Below are positions 23,022 to 34,461 of a DNA stretch of 64,000 nt, piece after piece (the stretch's first letter is position 1; each line of letters starts with the position of its first letter). The stretch lies in contig NW_015971537.1 in NCBI RefSeq assembly GCF_000182565.1, forward strand, positions 1,337,299 through 1,401,298, written 5' to 3'. A model generated the notes under the pieces. That model was given only the letters and a program-made list of their open reading frames with translations, had not been told where the DNA came from and made no database searches. Source of the stretch: Spizellomyces punctatus DAOM BR117. Lineage: Eukaryota; Chytridiomycota; Chytridiomycetes; Spizellomycetales; Spizellomycetaceae. The translations under genes were made by a program, and so were the position numbers.

Positions 23022-24089
23022 CTACAAATCTACACTCTCCCAAGATGCTCCGTCTTTCAATACATCCAATATGAGAACCTCGCTCTCAATAGGTTTCCCA
23101 TCCGCACCCACGCTCGACGTCCATATTCCCTGCACCTTTGCTCCAATCTCTTCAAAGTTGCCTGTTGCTAGTGCCAATACTGTCGGTCCCGCACCAGATA
23201 CACATATGCCCAACAATCCGGGTAGATCCTGAGGTGTCAATGCAAGGATTTGGGGGAGACCGGGAACGAGGTGCTGACGATAGTGTTGGTGGATCTTGTC
23301 TTGCATGGCGGTGTAGACAATGTCCGGGGAGGGTACTTCGGCACACAGAGCTGACGTCAAAACAGCGAGACGTTGCAGATTGAAGACAACGTCTGCTCGG
23401 GGGTATACATCCGGTAAGACACTTCGCGCCAACTTTGTTGACAATTCAAACTTTGGAATGATCACAACAGCCCGAATGGCTTTCGAAAGCGGTAACCGGA
23501 CGTATCGCCCAATGTTTTCAATCGGAGGTACGGGCAACCCAACACTCCCATTCGCCACGCCGTTCAATTTAGGAATCAACTTTCCGCTCTTCTCCAATTC
23601 ATGTAACTCTCTATGCTCCTGCTCTACACTGGCTGCCAGATAGCTCGCACAAAAGCCCCCAATCAAACTCGCCGTAATGTTATCAGGGTGGCCCTCAATA
23701 ACCAGACAAAAGTCCAGCATTCTGTCTTTACTCAAACCCAACTGACATGCTTGGTTGGCCAAGATCACGCCAGCAACCACAGCTGCGCCTGATGAACCTA
23801 AACCTCTGCCAAGTGGAATAGGGTTATCAATGTGAAGGTCCATAGGCGGAAGCGAGACATTGTGCACAGCAGCAATGTACGAGGCTGTTCGTGTGATGAG
23901 ATTGTCAAGGACTGTCAATGGCACCGTGTGAGGGTTGTTCCCAGTGTATGTGATGCTGACGGACTGTAAGGTGGGCGACAAGGTGGCTGTCAGCGTGAGA
24001 TGGAGGGAGAGTGTTGCTCCCAACACATCGAATCCCGGCCCAATGTTTGAAGTCGATGCGGGAACGCGGATAGTGATTTTTCGTGACAT
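23022..24089 (-). CDS. THR1: Homoserine kinase (GHMP family)
   Basis: Cytosolic ATP:homoserine O-phosphotransferase, the step before threonine synthase. Single exon, 355 residues, the same size as yeast Thr1 (357). It starts KITIRVPASTSNIGPGFDVLG. The ATP-binding GHMP motif PIPLGRGLGSSGAAVVAGVI is intact, then EGHPDNITASLIGGFC, the KFELSTKLARSVLP region, VFNLQRLAVLTSAL, AMQDKIHQ-YR and the C-terminal GICVSGAGPTVLALA loop. The frame stays open upstream but has no ATG before 24089, so that start is well supported. It is head to head with the GTP/GDP carrier gene. Confidence 0.96.
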   Translation of the reverse strand: MSRKITIRVPASTSNIGPGFDVLGATLSLHLTLTATLSPTLQSVSITYTGNNPHTVPLTVLDNLITRTASYIAAVHNVSLPPMDLHIDNPIPLGRGLGSSGAAVVAGVILANQACQLGLSKDRMLDFCLVIEGHPDNITASLIGGFCASYLAASVEQEHRELHELEKSGKLIPKLNGVANGSVGLPVPPIENIGRYVRLPLSKAIRAVVIIPKFELSTKLARSVLPDVYPRADVVFNLQRLAVLTSALCAEVPSPDIVYTAMQDKIHQHYRQHLVPGLPQILALTPQDLPGLLGICVSGAGPTVLALATGNFEEIGAKVQGIWTSSVGADGKPIESEVLILDVLKDGASWESVDL

Positions 24090-24547
24090 GATGTCTGTGG
24101 TGAACAAACAAACCAGGAAGGGCAAGATCCAAGTCGGGGCGGTACTTCATCGCCTAACCATCAGATGTTGCCATGACAATAAGATAAGATCAACATCATG
24201 ATTTAATGCATTCCATTTCAAATAACCAGGTTGGAAGTTTTTAGCACACAGAACAGGCTTCTGCTCCAAGTTTGCAGTGTGTGCTTGCCTGCTTGCCTTC
24301 CTAGCAAGTATTTTGCAAATCCGTTATCGCTTGCGGGCGTACGGCCATTGCTCGACTTTCATCTCTTTTTCGATGGCCCGCTCCAACCAATTTCCGTTGG
24401 TCAGAGATGTCACAACAGGCCACTCCTTGGCGGATCTCATCTTTTTTGATATCTTGCTTTGATTGGACCCCGTCTGCTTTGTTTACGCTGAAGGACTGGG
24501 GACAAAGCGTCCAAGAATTGCAGTCACAATGAGCAATCTCTTTACCT

Positions 24548-24561
24548 ATCACCATGGCAAC
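24548..24561. promoter_or_regulatory. X-box-like half-palindrome
   Basis: ATCACCATGGCAAC: a perfect right half of the RFX X-box (GTTGCCATGGCAAC) with a degenerate left half, in the Thr1/Ggc1 divergent promoter. Confidence 0.3.
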
Positions 24562-24568
24562 AATCAGA

Positions 24569-24576
24569 TCACATGA
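24569..24576. promoter_or_regulatory. E-box-like site TCACATGA
   Basis: TCACATGA lies about 105 bases upstream of the Ggc1 start. It is one of five TCACRTG sites in divergent promoters here. A bHLH factor such as Cbf1/USF is a guess. Confidence 0.3.
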
Positions 24577-24677
24577 CTTGTATCTCTCTATTCAGCATCC
24601 CATCGGTGTTTTTGGTCTGCCTTTTCTTTCCCCGGTCCAACCCTTTCTAGCGCATTGTTGAATCTCCGTCCAGCAAC

Positions 24678-25923
24678 ATGGTCCCACCCCCATCCTCAGG
24701 CAACAGAAAGGAGTCGGGCACCGCCCGCTTCTTTGGATCAGCGTCTGCTGGTGTATTGGAGCTGTTGGGCTTCCACCCGGTGGACACGGTGGCCAAGCGG
24801 TTGATGAATAACCAGCAGCAGGTAGGCGCGAGCAAGTTGCGAGCAATACACCATGAGCGGGCATTGATGGGCTTGCACAAATTTAGGTGTTTGGCTCGGG
24901 GAAAGCCTTTTCGGAGAGCATGGGTGTGATGAACAAGATCATTTTCAAGGTGCGACCTTTCTTTAAGCAATGTTTATGATCCATGAGGCAGGTCGCTCAA
25001 CTTGTATATATTTCTTCAGGATGCTGCTACAAAGGGAACCCTTTCCAAATACTTCTCTCTCTTCCCCGGTCTTGGTTTCGCAGCGGGTTATAAAGTCATG
25101 CAGCGAGTCTACAAATTCGGCGGCCAGCCTTACGTGAATGACTACCTAAACAAACACTACAAGGAGACCTTCCAGAACGTCTTTGGTGACCGCCATGCAA
25201 AGACAATCATGCATGCAACAGCCGGGTCGTTGGTCGGAATTGGAGAGATTGTTTTGTTGCCTTTGGATGCATTGAAAATCAAGATGCAAACCAACGCCCA
25301 GTCATACGCTGGTCAGAACGTGTTCCAGATTGTACGATCAGAGGGATGGGGATTATACCGGGGAGCATCTTGGACCGCTGCTCGTAACGCACCGGGATCA
25401 TTTGCATTGTTTGGTGGCGCCGCAATTACAAAGGAGCACTTGTTCAAGCTGGATGATTATGGAAAGGCGACATTCTTCCAAAACTTTGTCGCTTCCATTG
25501 CGGGTGCTATTGCCAGTATCACGATTTCTGCACCGGTATGATATCATGTTTCTTAAATGGGCAATACCTGCCATAGTCATTCTTACGGTGGCGTTTGTTT
25601 AGTTGGATGTGATCAAGACCCGTATCCAAGCACGCTCAAGTGAGCAAGCTCAGGGAGGATGGACCATCGTCAAGAACATGGTAGCAAAGGAAGGTTTCCA
25701 TGCCTTCTTCAAGGTACGCTTCACCAAAATTACTAATTCCGGTTGCTCAGATAACTCATGTACTTGATGTTTGCAGGGATTGACGCCAAAGATCCTGGTC
25801 GTTGGGCCCAAGTTGATTTTCAGCTTCACAGTTGCACAGCAGCTCATTCCATTCTTTGGCCGGCTTTTGGATGGAGAGGCACAAGCTGCCGCCGCCGCCA
25901 AAGCTGCAGTGACCAAGGCCTAA
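24678..25923 (+). CDS. GGC1: Mitochondrial GTP/GDP carrier
   Basis: Inner-membrane carrier of the SLC25 family that exchanges matrix GDP for cytosolic GTP and is linked to iron homeostasis in yeast. Exons 24678-24821, 24887-24949, 25020-25535, 25603-25713 and 25777-25923 give 326 residues. The three carrier signatures are HPVDTVAKR, LPLDALKIK and APLDVIKTR. Sequence tracks Ggc1 closely: ARFFGSASAGVLELLGFHPV, LFPGLGFAAGYKVMQRVYK, NKHYKETF-NVFGDRHAK, LYRGASWTAARNAPGSFALF and FFKGLTPKILVVGPKLIFSF. The GGC1 subfamily is fungal-restricted as far as I know, which helps place the organism. Confidence 0.95.
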
Positions 25924-26223
25924 TTGCCCGAAATTGGTTTTTTTTTCTGTATCTAGAGATTAGGTTATAGTTTTTGTGGACGTTCAGGTTAGATTGTTAG
26001 GTATATTTTCTGTTTATCTTGTTGTTTATCACAATTGCACATTGTTTTCTTCATCATAATACTTGAGTGCATTTGGTTCGCCTCGATGGCACAATCACTG
26101 TGGGAGTTGTGTTGTGGCACAGTAAACACGTGTAGGTTGAGAGTCTATCCTCCTTGCATTTTTCCCAGCGAGTGTCCCCTCGCCGTCTGCGCATCATCTC
26201 GTGTGTTCTTCCAACGCCGTAAC

Positions 26224-27317
26224 ATGACACTCGAATCTCTCTGGCAAACCCACCGCCGCACCCGTGGGGCTCCTCCCAAAGCAGTTCCGTCGCGTTTTCA
26301 CTCCGACTGCGTGATTAGTTACGTTCCGACGGGAGCCACATATCGCGGTCATAGGGAAATTGAGGTGCTCCTGGAACAAATACGAGCGACGTACTTTTAC
26401 ATTGAGGACACCAAGATTCTATCTACTATCTATGGGCAGAATGATGTGGTATGCAAGTAGATTGTGATGGAAAACGCGGTAATATGATGGGCATCTCACC
26501 GTTAAGATAGGTCGAAGAATCACTCCTGACCGTCCGCCACGAACGACCGATGGAGTATCTGCTCCCTGGAGTCAAAGATACGGGTCGCACACTCACGGTA
26601 GCGCAGATTACCGTCTCAACGTTCCGTGGTGACAAGCTAGCTTCTCAGAGGGTATACTGGGACCATGCGAGTGTGCTAAGGCAGGCAGGTCTTTTGCCGC
26701 AGAGTGTTAGAGGGCGAGCAGGTGGAGAGATTCCTGTCAAAGTAGCAGGCAATGATGTGGAAAATGTTGTTAAGGCGGCATTTGAGACTGAGACCCTCAA
26801 AGGGGACGCACAGTTACCTGTGCAATCAAGCGTAGAGACGTTGGACGTGCAAGAGGTGCCTGTTGCACCCCCACAAGATACTTATGTAAAGCACCATGAG
26901 AACGAATGGGTAGGTTCTGGTCAGTCTGAGGATGTGAAGCCGACCAACAATGGAGATCCCGTTTATCAAACATCGAACGTCGCAAACATATCCAACCCGG
27001 TCACCGGCAAACGACAATCCGTAAGGCTTCACGCCCCACCTGGCGGGGTCTCACAAATTAGCTTGGCGACTGGCAACGACCTGCACCCCGTCAGCCGCCG
27101 TAGCGACACAACGCCTAGGGACTCGGACATGATGGCCACCAGGAACTCTTACGCGGCCCGGGACAGAGGCTCCCTTGGTTTTGCAACATCTGCGGAGAGA
27201 CCTCCGGCTGCTGCTCCTCTGCCAGCTAAAGGCCAAGCACCCCCCGTTACAGGACAGAGAGTTAGTGTTAAGCTGCATGCACCCCCGGGGGGAACATCGC
27301 AGATCTTTTTTGGCTAG
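26224..27317 (+). CDS. NTF2/SnoaL-like domain protein with two C-terminal PPGG motifs
   Basis: Exons 26224-26448 and 26511-27317 give 343 residues. Residues about 1-140 look like an NTF2/SnoaL-like fold: ESLWQTHRRTRG, SDCVISYVPTGATYRGHREI, LTVRHERPMEYLLPG, and DKLASQRVYWDHASVLRQAG. Such folds often form small-molecule pockets. The rest is low-complexity and ends with two copies of one motif, SVRLHAPPGGVSQI (about 27015-27068) and SVKLHAPPGGTSQIFFG (about 27257-27314). PPGGxS-I-G motifs recall the repeats of animal Jupiter/HN1 proteins, some of which bind microtubules. Function is unknown and the NTF2 call is by fold pattern. Confidence 0.7.
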
Positions 27318-27371
27318 ACCAATGACATAGACTAGTATAGAAGGACACTATCCTCTTTTATGTATCGTATG

Positions 27372-28409
27372 TCAAGTCTTTCTGGCAACGCAATACCAAT
27401 TATCTCTATCATATCCTGATGTTTCTATTGTTGCCATCCCAGTCCGCGTAATGAGTTCATCAAGCTCTCCCTTGACAAAGAGATGGTAATATCTGGACCA
27501 GTTGTTAGAGAATTAATAAATAGATGGTAGCAATAACGAAAGAAACCCACCGCTGATACACAATGTCCTGACTACCTTCTTCTGTCGGCGTGGACCCTTT
27601 CGTTGGTTGCCCTTCAGGACAATAAATCTTTTTGGGCATTTTCCAAGGGACAAAGACATCCTGTTCTTGATATTTACGTTTACCCTACTTGGACCACCAT
27701 TAATATCTATTCACATCCAACCCGGTTCTGGAAAAGGTACAACCACGCACCTCCTGCTCAAACGCCCATACAAATACGAGAATTCGTCCCCCAGTCCTCG
27801 TTATTCTTAAAAGTTCCTATATGTTCATCAGCAACTATTGATTGCACTTGACATACTCCGTGAACAGACGAACCTTTAAAGCTTCTAATCGCCGCTCTGG
27901 AGATGACATATGATGTATCACTGCTATTGAAATCACAAAATCCTATCGAAAATTAGTACAGTACTAGCAAGATCAACGAAAGGAACGAAACAACATACAA
28001 AGCATGCATCTCGATAGGGAAGGCTCAAATTGTCGCACACCATGGCTTCGAACCCTCGCTTTTGGACGATTTCGATCAATTTGTCACTCCTAATAGTTCA
28101 CAAGGTTGAACACCCAAGTATCAATCCTAGACGACGAGAACGTACCGATCCGAACCAACAGTAAACACCTCCTTATTTACTCCCAGATATTTTCCATTTC
28201 CACATCCCACATCCGCACCAAGAGAACCTTTTTCCAGCTCCCTAACAAGCACATGTTACAATTCCGTACTAAGATAAACACGCGACAAAGACATACCGGA
28301 GGAAACTGTCAACAACTGGCCATGGTTTGTACCGTGTCGCACTGAAATGGTCTGCGATGAGGTTGTACACTTCATGAACGTGCGTCGTTTCAAGGTGGTT
28401 TGGTTGCAT
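27372..28409 (-). CDS. TRM9: tRNA wobble-uridine methyltransferase Trm9 (ALKBH8-like)
   Basis: SAM-dependent methyltransferase that, with Trm112, makes mcm5U and mcm5s2U at the tRNA wobble position. The first exon gives THVHEVYNLIADHFSATRYK followed by PWPVVDSFL, the Trm9 hallmark. The next has the SAM motif GADVGCGNGKYL, then VGSDRSDKLIEIVQKRGFE, CDNLSLPYRDACFDFVISIA, and VIHHMSSPERRLEAL. Later exons give MPKKIYCPEGQPT, QDIVYQR and RYYHLFVKGELDELI, and the protein ends DNWYCVARKT. About six exons and roughly 270 residues, usual for the family. It faces the C9orf85-like gene with 162 bases between start codons. Confidence 0.92.
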
Positions 28410-28460
28410 TATCGAATATCTGCAATAAGCCATACAGATCCGTCGTGATGGCCAATGAGT

Positions 28461-28474
28461 GTTGACATGGCAAC
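28461..28474. promoter_or_regulatory. RFX X-box-like palindrome
   Basis: GTTGACATGGCAAC: one mismatch from GTTGCCATGGCAAC, near the centre of the Trm9/C9orf85 divergent promoter. RFX binding is inferred from the sequence alone. Confidence 0.45.
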
Positions 28475-28571
28475 AAGGTCCTGCTTAGCTTCGCTTCCTT
28501 CTCCAACAAGCCAACTTTTTATTCAGGAACATTGAACGTACACCTATTTCGCAACAAACCGAGCAGCAGCA

Positions 28572-29336
28572 ATGGCCGGAAAAGTATCGTCAGCAAAAGG
28601 AAAAGGCGGGGCAACCAAGTCTCGCCAGAAATATCAAAACACATTTGCATACAAACCGCACAAAAAGGATACCGTGGCACTTAAAATTGCTGCCCTACCT
28701 GCTAAAGGATTGTGCCAGCGGTGTTTGGATATTGTTGACTGGAGGTTGGGGTCTCAGTTCTTTGTTGTGCAAGTTTGGGAATGATTTACTTATTCTGTTC
28801 TCTGGGAATTAAAGAAAACGCATGAACAAGTACAAACCGTTGACGCAACCCAAGACATGGTGAGTTCTTATTCTAGCACAATAAACACTATTTCCAATAC
28901 TAAGCCAATACTCTTACCACTATAGTGTCGGATGTAAACAAAAGAAAGTAACAGACGCCTACCACGTCCTCTGCAAATCATGCGCCGAGGAAAAGAATGT
29001 ATGCGCAAAATGTCAAGAAAGCACAGATGTCGTGACGTAAGTTTCCAAGTCAGATCTCTCTCATACTCCCATATGTTGAGAGCTCTTACGGTATACATAA
29101 ATAGTCCCGATATAAGAACACCCGCAGATATCCTACGCGAAGAACAAGATCAAGAACGTCTGCTTGCCTCCATGTCTGAACGCCAACGACGATCTTATTT
29201 GAGACGAGTCGCACGCGGAGATGATGAGGGGGCGCAAAAAGTCGTTTTGGCCGCGGAAAAGAATGAGGACGGAGGTTGGAGCGATTTTGATGACTTTGAT
29301 GATGAGGAAGAGGATGAAGAGGATGATGACGCTTGA
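28572..29336 (+). CDS. C9orf85 homologue (DUF2039), zinc-binding
   Basis: Small conserved eukaryotic protein of unknown function. Exon 1 (28572-28744) encodes KSRQKYQNTFAYKPHKKDT and GLCQRCLDIVDW. Later exons give RMNKYKPLTQPKTCVGCKQK, TDAYHVLCKSCAEEKNVCAKC and PDIRTPADILREEQDQERLL. Four C-x2-C pairs (CQRC, CVGC, CKSC, CAKC) look like a zinc-binding module. The C-terminus is a conserved helix followed by an acidic run (DFDDFDDEEEDEEDDD). The first three exon junctions were checked for frame. Function is not known for the family. Confidence 0.87.
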
Positions 29337-29443
29337 AAATAGGAAGGATGCAGTCCTTCTCCTCCATGTACAGTATTTATTTTAGTTCTTATTGCATTAT
29401 CACGACATCATGTTCGATGATCCTCTTCAACTTCAACCGGCCA

Positions 29444-30714
29444 TCAGTCTTCTGTAACGGCGTCGTAAAGTCTTCTCCTAAAATTCTCGGCGAATTCCTC
29501 AATGGATGCCCCACTGGACAAATCTATTGCCTCACGGGGCAAGCGACTGGTCGTATACGCCGGATACGGACTCTGGGTTGCGTTTGCTTGGGATTCGATG
29601 ATGCGGAATATAGGGGGCTGTGATGTTGGATCTGTTCGGCGGATAGAAGTTTAAGTATTGGAACGTCTTGCGTCATGGAAATGGACGACATTGACTTACG
29701 CCGAAGGATCTCTTGCCATTGAAAGAGCAGTGAATCTGTTGTGAGGCTGAAAGGATTGAAGTCTAATAGCCATACTTTTCGATTGCGCTGATTGATATAG
29801 ACATCAAATACATCTAATGGTTTTGCATCAGTTAGGACGTGTGACTGTCAGGACCTACGGGATCTGCCACTTACAGTCCGGATCAGGAAACCGTCCTTTG
29901 ATTTTCTCTTCAAAGAATTCTATAATGGAGTCTTCCAGATCCTCCCTCGCTTCCGACAAAAAATCATAATAGTTGACAACGTCTCTTTGGCTGATTCCTA
30001 TTGAATCCTCATGTCAATATCTTGTCACATATACCTGGTCCCCTGTACTTCTCCAGATCGAACGTTTAAACCCACCTACTAGCTCCCCATCCTTAACAAA
30101 ACATCTGAACTCCATTGACGGCAGCAAGTCGTACCATTTTTTAAGAACCAGCTCAAACTTCTCCGGTCGCGTGGGTCCATTTTCACACTTTTCAAATGCA
30201 TGTCCCAGATCGTGGGCAACGAAATCGCTAGATTTCAGAAGAAGGAAGATTTCGGACGGGGTGGTGGATTTCAAAGTTGTGCCTGTTGTTATCCACGCTG
30301 CGTCCTGGAGAACAAGTATGAGATATCGTCCGATTGAGGAAGCTGGAGAAGTCGCACCTTTGGTGAACTCCAGTTAAGCTTTGGGAAAACAGCCCCACCC
30401 AAATCTTCAATATCTTGTTCAATTCTTCTTTGCAATTCTGGAAATGATGGACTTCTATCGTCCCCAATCTCCTCTTCTCCCCCGCTCTCGTCTCCACTTC
30501 CCCCCCAATGGTCTTCCTCGGCAGCGTCCTCCCCACGAGGCAAAAATACTCCGTCCGCATTTAAATATTCTATAAACTCTTCCTCCAGGGGTATGATTCG
30601 GCTCTTCAACGTACAGGCCGCAAATGTATCATACCAGGATGAAAAAGAACAGTTTTGGATGTGTTGAATGGTTGTCGGAGGAAAGTCCTGTGGTGGGGTC
30701 GTTGACACCGGCAT
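29444..30714 (-). CDS. CDC123: Cdc123/D123, eIF2 assembly factor
   Basis: ATP-grasp-fold chaperone that joins eIF2gamma to eIF2alpha, the first step in eIF2 assembly. Exon 1 (about 30358-30714) has IQNCSFSSWYDTF, a short acidic insertion (EDAAEEDHWGGSGDESGGEE) and the signature [20 protein letters not shown] completed by exon 2. Exon 2 gives SEIFLLLKSSDFVAHDLGHA and EFRCFVKDGELVGISQRDVV (across a junction), then YYDFLSEAREDLEDSI. Later exons give YVFDVYINQRNRKVWLLDFN and PFSLTTDSLLFQWQEI. The last ends RLPREAIDLSSG and LYDAVTED. The catalytic DFNP block is intact. It is head to head with the Asa1-like gene. Confidence 0.93.
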
Positions 30715-31040
30715 GTCTCCAAGCTTTGACGAACTTGCAGATTGTTATCCAGTTCTGATTCGCTGAAACGGTCGGAAAAGAGTTGATTTTGCGAGAGCTT
30801 TATATCTCAACTCACAGTACAAGTGTTTCCAACCAAGGCAAGTTTCGTAAACTTTATAAAGTCACAAAAAAGCCAGAAGGAAGATCGTTGCGATGAGTCA
30901 AGTGACAAAGCTGATTCATGTGTTGGTTTGAATCGGTTCTTGTCCGGTTGTCCGAGCGCGTTCTTTTTGGTCAACGATCCAGACGTCTTGCAAAAGATTC
31001 CTAGTGGCTAGACAACGCTATATAGGCATGTCACAACCAA
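30715..31040. other. Cdc123/Asa1 divergent promoter
   Basis: About 325 bases between opposed start codons. No clear TATA box or conserved element was seen. Confidence 0.4.
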
Positions 31041-32445
31041 ATGGCTGCACCTCCTGATCCTGTATTCGTGCTACGAGCACATGAAGCGGACGTTACGGCT
31101 GTCGTTTTCATAAGGAACAACACAATCTTGGCTTCAGGGTGAGCAGCCAATTTCATAAGTTTGCTGAAGGTTGAACACTTACCGATGCTATGGATGGTGG
31201 TAGCGACCAGGAAGGTCACATAATACTTTGGTCAGTACTTACTCGGCGTCCCATACGACGATGGCGTGCGCATACATCAGGGATCTTGGCCATTCACTCT
31301 GTAGCCGGCGACAATTTGCTAAGGTAGCTCCTCTGTGATTGGTGAAAAGTCTGGCTTTCCGCTATGGCTGAAAATCCCAAAGTCACGGCCGTGACGATCA
31401 GCTTCATATCTGGTCCTTGTGCGATCCGTCAGATAAAGCCTCGTCAAGCCCACAAAAGCCGGAATTCACCCTCCTGGTCAACTCTCTGAATTTTTGTGGG
31501 GTTTCTCTTTGGAAACAACCAGCGGACAGAGAAGGAGGCGCCGAGCAAACTCTCCTTGCGTTGCCAGGTCTGGGAGAAAATGCGGAGGTGGGCTCGGGCT
31601 TGGCTTTGATATGGCTTCACATCTGTATAATTGACCAGAGCGTCTCCCTAGATTGACATTTACAACTTGTCGACCAAGACATACACACTCCAGGGTCTAA
31701 GCGTCCCAAATGCATCAAAAGACACAGGTATGTTGTGCTGTTTGTTTTTATGTCTTTCAACGTCTTGTGGTATAGTCTGAATATCCTAGGCTTGTGCATG
31801 TGCCTCAAGTTCTTTGAGGGTCCAACTGGGCTCTGCCTTGCAGCAGGTTACGAAAGCGGAACCATAATAATATGGGATATCGAATCCAAAGGCCTGGTGT
31901 GGAGACACAAAGTACACGAAGAGCCAGGTACTTTAATACATGTGGAAGAGCATTTATTGGTCCAGGAATCAAAACTTGGCTTCCCTCAGTCCTTTCGTTA
32001 GATGTCCTTCCAGACGGCTCGATCGGCTTTTCAGGTGGAGCCGAAACCAAAATCTCCCAGTTCTTCCCTATATCAGATCCCGAACAGACCACTCGGCATC
32101 TCACTGTCCCGACCCGAGGTATAGCAGTGGTGCGCATACGGCCAGATGGAAAGATTGTAGCAACTGGAGGCTGGGACTCAAAGTACGACATATTCGCGTC
32201 ATCAACTGTGCCCAGTCTTCTTCCGTTGCTTACCCCCCTACCCCAGAATTAGAATATACAATGCAAAGAAATTTAAGCCGCTCGCAATTCTTCGCGGACA
32301 CCGGCAAGGTGTCTCATGTCTTGCATTTTCGGAAGCGGGATCATCACACGTTGGAAGTGAAACGAATTCTGAAGAAGTGGCGCCGCCGAATATGTTTGCC
32401 GCTGGATCAAAAGATGGGAACGTGACACTTTGGCAGATTTACTGA
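31041..32445 (+). CDS. ASA1: WD40 protein, Asa1/GNB1L-like
   Basis: WD40 beta-propeller of the Asa1/GNB1L type. Yeast Asa1 is a subunit of the ASTRA complex, which helps assemble PIKK kinases such as Tel1 and Tra1. The start is ATG 31041 (PPDPVFVLRAHEADVTAVVF). WD repeats are visible as SDQEGHIILWSVLTRRPIRR, GRDDQLHIWSLCDPSD, GYESGTIIIWDIESKG, SGGAETKISQF, ATGGWDSKIRIYNAKKFKPL, LRGHRQGVSCLAFS and GSKDGNVTLWQIY at the very C-terminus. About seven exons; the junction at SK-IRIY (from 32181) was checked. ASA1 and GNB1L are related; propeller layout and small size fit both. Confidence 0.82.
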
Positions 32446-33028
32446 AATTGTTGGTGGGCCAAGAATGGGTCTCCTCTCTTGGAACGTGGGCAGCTAGTTT
32501 GCATTAGGGCCTCCCTGGAAATTGGTCAGCTCTCCTTCCGTTCAAGATATGGTGTACGCCTGTCGCGAGATACGGAGAATTTGAATCGGCCCCGCTACTT
32601 CTCACGCGCCATGCATCTGACTTGACACTCCGTTGATGGATATAATCTCGTCACTAATTTGGACGCGACTCGGTGGAGCTTGGGCTTCCGATATGATCAC
32701 CGAATATTTTGATGTCGCCTGCTCGTCTCTTCTGTGAAGTTTTCACGGATGATTCAATGGATGATTCAATGGGGCTGCCTTCATAAACACGCATTAACCA
32801 TAATCGACAGCCGTCCTCCGATTAGGATTAACATTTTCCAGCATAGATACGCATATAATGCCGCATACAAATCCAAATGCAAAATCATGTCATATAACAA
32901 TGAATCTATACAATATCACTATCTACAAGTAACTGGCGAAATAGCTACAATCATGCCTGCGCTGCTACATATGCCTTAATTTCTATTAAAGTGCAGTGTT
33001 TTAGTAGTGTATTCATCATGAGCCACAG
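32446..33028. other. Intergenic region between convergent Asa1 and Nbp35
   Basis: About 580 bases. It contains a short direct repeat (GGATGATTCAAT twice in tandem near 32748-32772) and AT-rich sequence. No gene seen. Confidence 0.5.
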
Positions 33029-34224
33029 CTACAATGACTTACTCTCTATTACGCTGAGATACGCCGTGTGGGCAGGGGAGTCCGGGTATAGATCCAAAAA
33101 GGATTCTCCCAAATCGCAAGATTTTCCTGCAATAACACAGCATTAGTCATCAATCCTATGTTTTAACAGTCCCATGAATCATACCAATTCGTGGATCCAA
33201 AGGAATCGAGCCCAAAAATGGCACACCAACTTCCTCTGCCATGCGCCTAGCACCCCCGGTGTTGGGTGCAAAAATGACCGACTCCTTCTTACATCCCGGG
33301 CATACGAACCCGCTCATATTTTCCACAACACCGATGATTGGAATCTTGGTCTTTTTGCAGAAGTTGATCTCCTTGCGTACATCCTGAAGAGACATTTCTT
33401 GTGGTGTTGTGATGATAACCGCTCCGTCAATACCCGCTTCTTTGAGATATTGCACGGCTGAGAGATGCTCATCGGATGTCCCAGGCGGGGTGTCCACAAC
33501 AAGGAAGTCCAATTGTCCCCAATCGACATCTTTTAAGAACTGCTTAATAATGCCTAAGGGCAAATACCAGTTGAGATATAAGATTCCGTAGTCGTAGTCT
33601 GCTTGAGTAAACATTCGTACCGTTCTTTTTTGGTCCCCTCCATATGACAGCATCGTCGGGGTTTTCTAACATAAATCCGACCGACATAACACCCAAATTG
33701 TCGCTGACGTATACTGGCGACCATCCTGAATTGCTTTGGTGTATCGTTTCTCCATCCAGACCGGTCATGCGTGGCATGGATGGACCTGTGATATCAATGT
33801 CCATAATACCGACCTGCGTACCACCAACTACGTCAATATTGCCCTTCCTAACAGCACGAACACTGTGAGTGACAAACACACCTGAATTGATTCGTCCATA
33901 GATAGAGCAAACGCCAAGTTTGTTGTGAAGGTACTTTTGCCCACTCCGCCCTTTCCCGACAAAACCAGCACCTTGTGCTTGACTGACGACATTCGCTCAT
34001 TAATCAAGGGAATAGCTGGATCAGGTCCTTTGGGTCCAGTAGCGCAAGCTGCCTGATTTGGACATCCGGCGCATGAGGCAGCTTAAAAACAACGCCCATT
34101 CAATTCCGGTTCACAGATGATCAGTGTCGCCGCTAAAACACCTACCTTTGCCGGCCTGATCGCTGCCTGTTCCCGGGCAGTGCTCGGGAGCATTTTCGGG
34201 TACGTCTTCATTCCGAGGAGCCAT
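33029..34224 (-). CDS. NBP35: Cytosolic Fe-S cluster assembly P-loop ATPase Nbp35 (NUBP1)
   Basis: Scaffold NTPase that, with Cfd1, assembles [4Fe-4S] clusters for cytosolic and nuclear proteins. Exon 1 starts at 34224. The N-terminal cluster motif is complete: C-x13-C-x2-C-x5-C, from EHCPGTG through [11 protein letters not shown], interrupted by an intron. The P-loop [44 protein letters not shown], and the bridging CPGC near GFVCPGC are all present. The C-terminal motif with the second cluster half ends [20 protein letters not shown]. The N-terminal four-Cys motif separates it from Cfd1. Head to head with the V-ATPase gene. Confidence 0.95.
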
Positions 34225-34317
34225 ACTTGTAAGATACAATGGTGATCTTCGTTAAAGTAAATGTAGCAAAGAAGTTGTTCGCTCATTTCAAAGCAATCTC
34301 CGATGCTCTGCCACATA

Positions 34318-34325
34318 TCACATGA
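34318..34325. promoter_or_regulatory. E-box-like site TCACATGA
   Basis: TCACATGA lies in the Nbp35/V-ATPase divergent promoter, 137 bases upstream of the V-ATPase start. It is the same 8-mer as at 24569. Confidence 0.35.
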
Positions 34326-34461
34326 CTTTAGGCGGTGGCGACGTGGCTGGTAACTTGCATGCCTCCGACTGGCCATCCTATTTGGTTTTGACCTCGTCTT
34401 TGCAAAAACTGTCCGCGACCGCAGGTTAATGGGCAGTTTTCATCCTGTCTGCCACTAGCAC

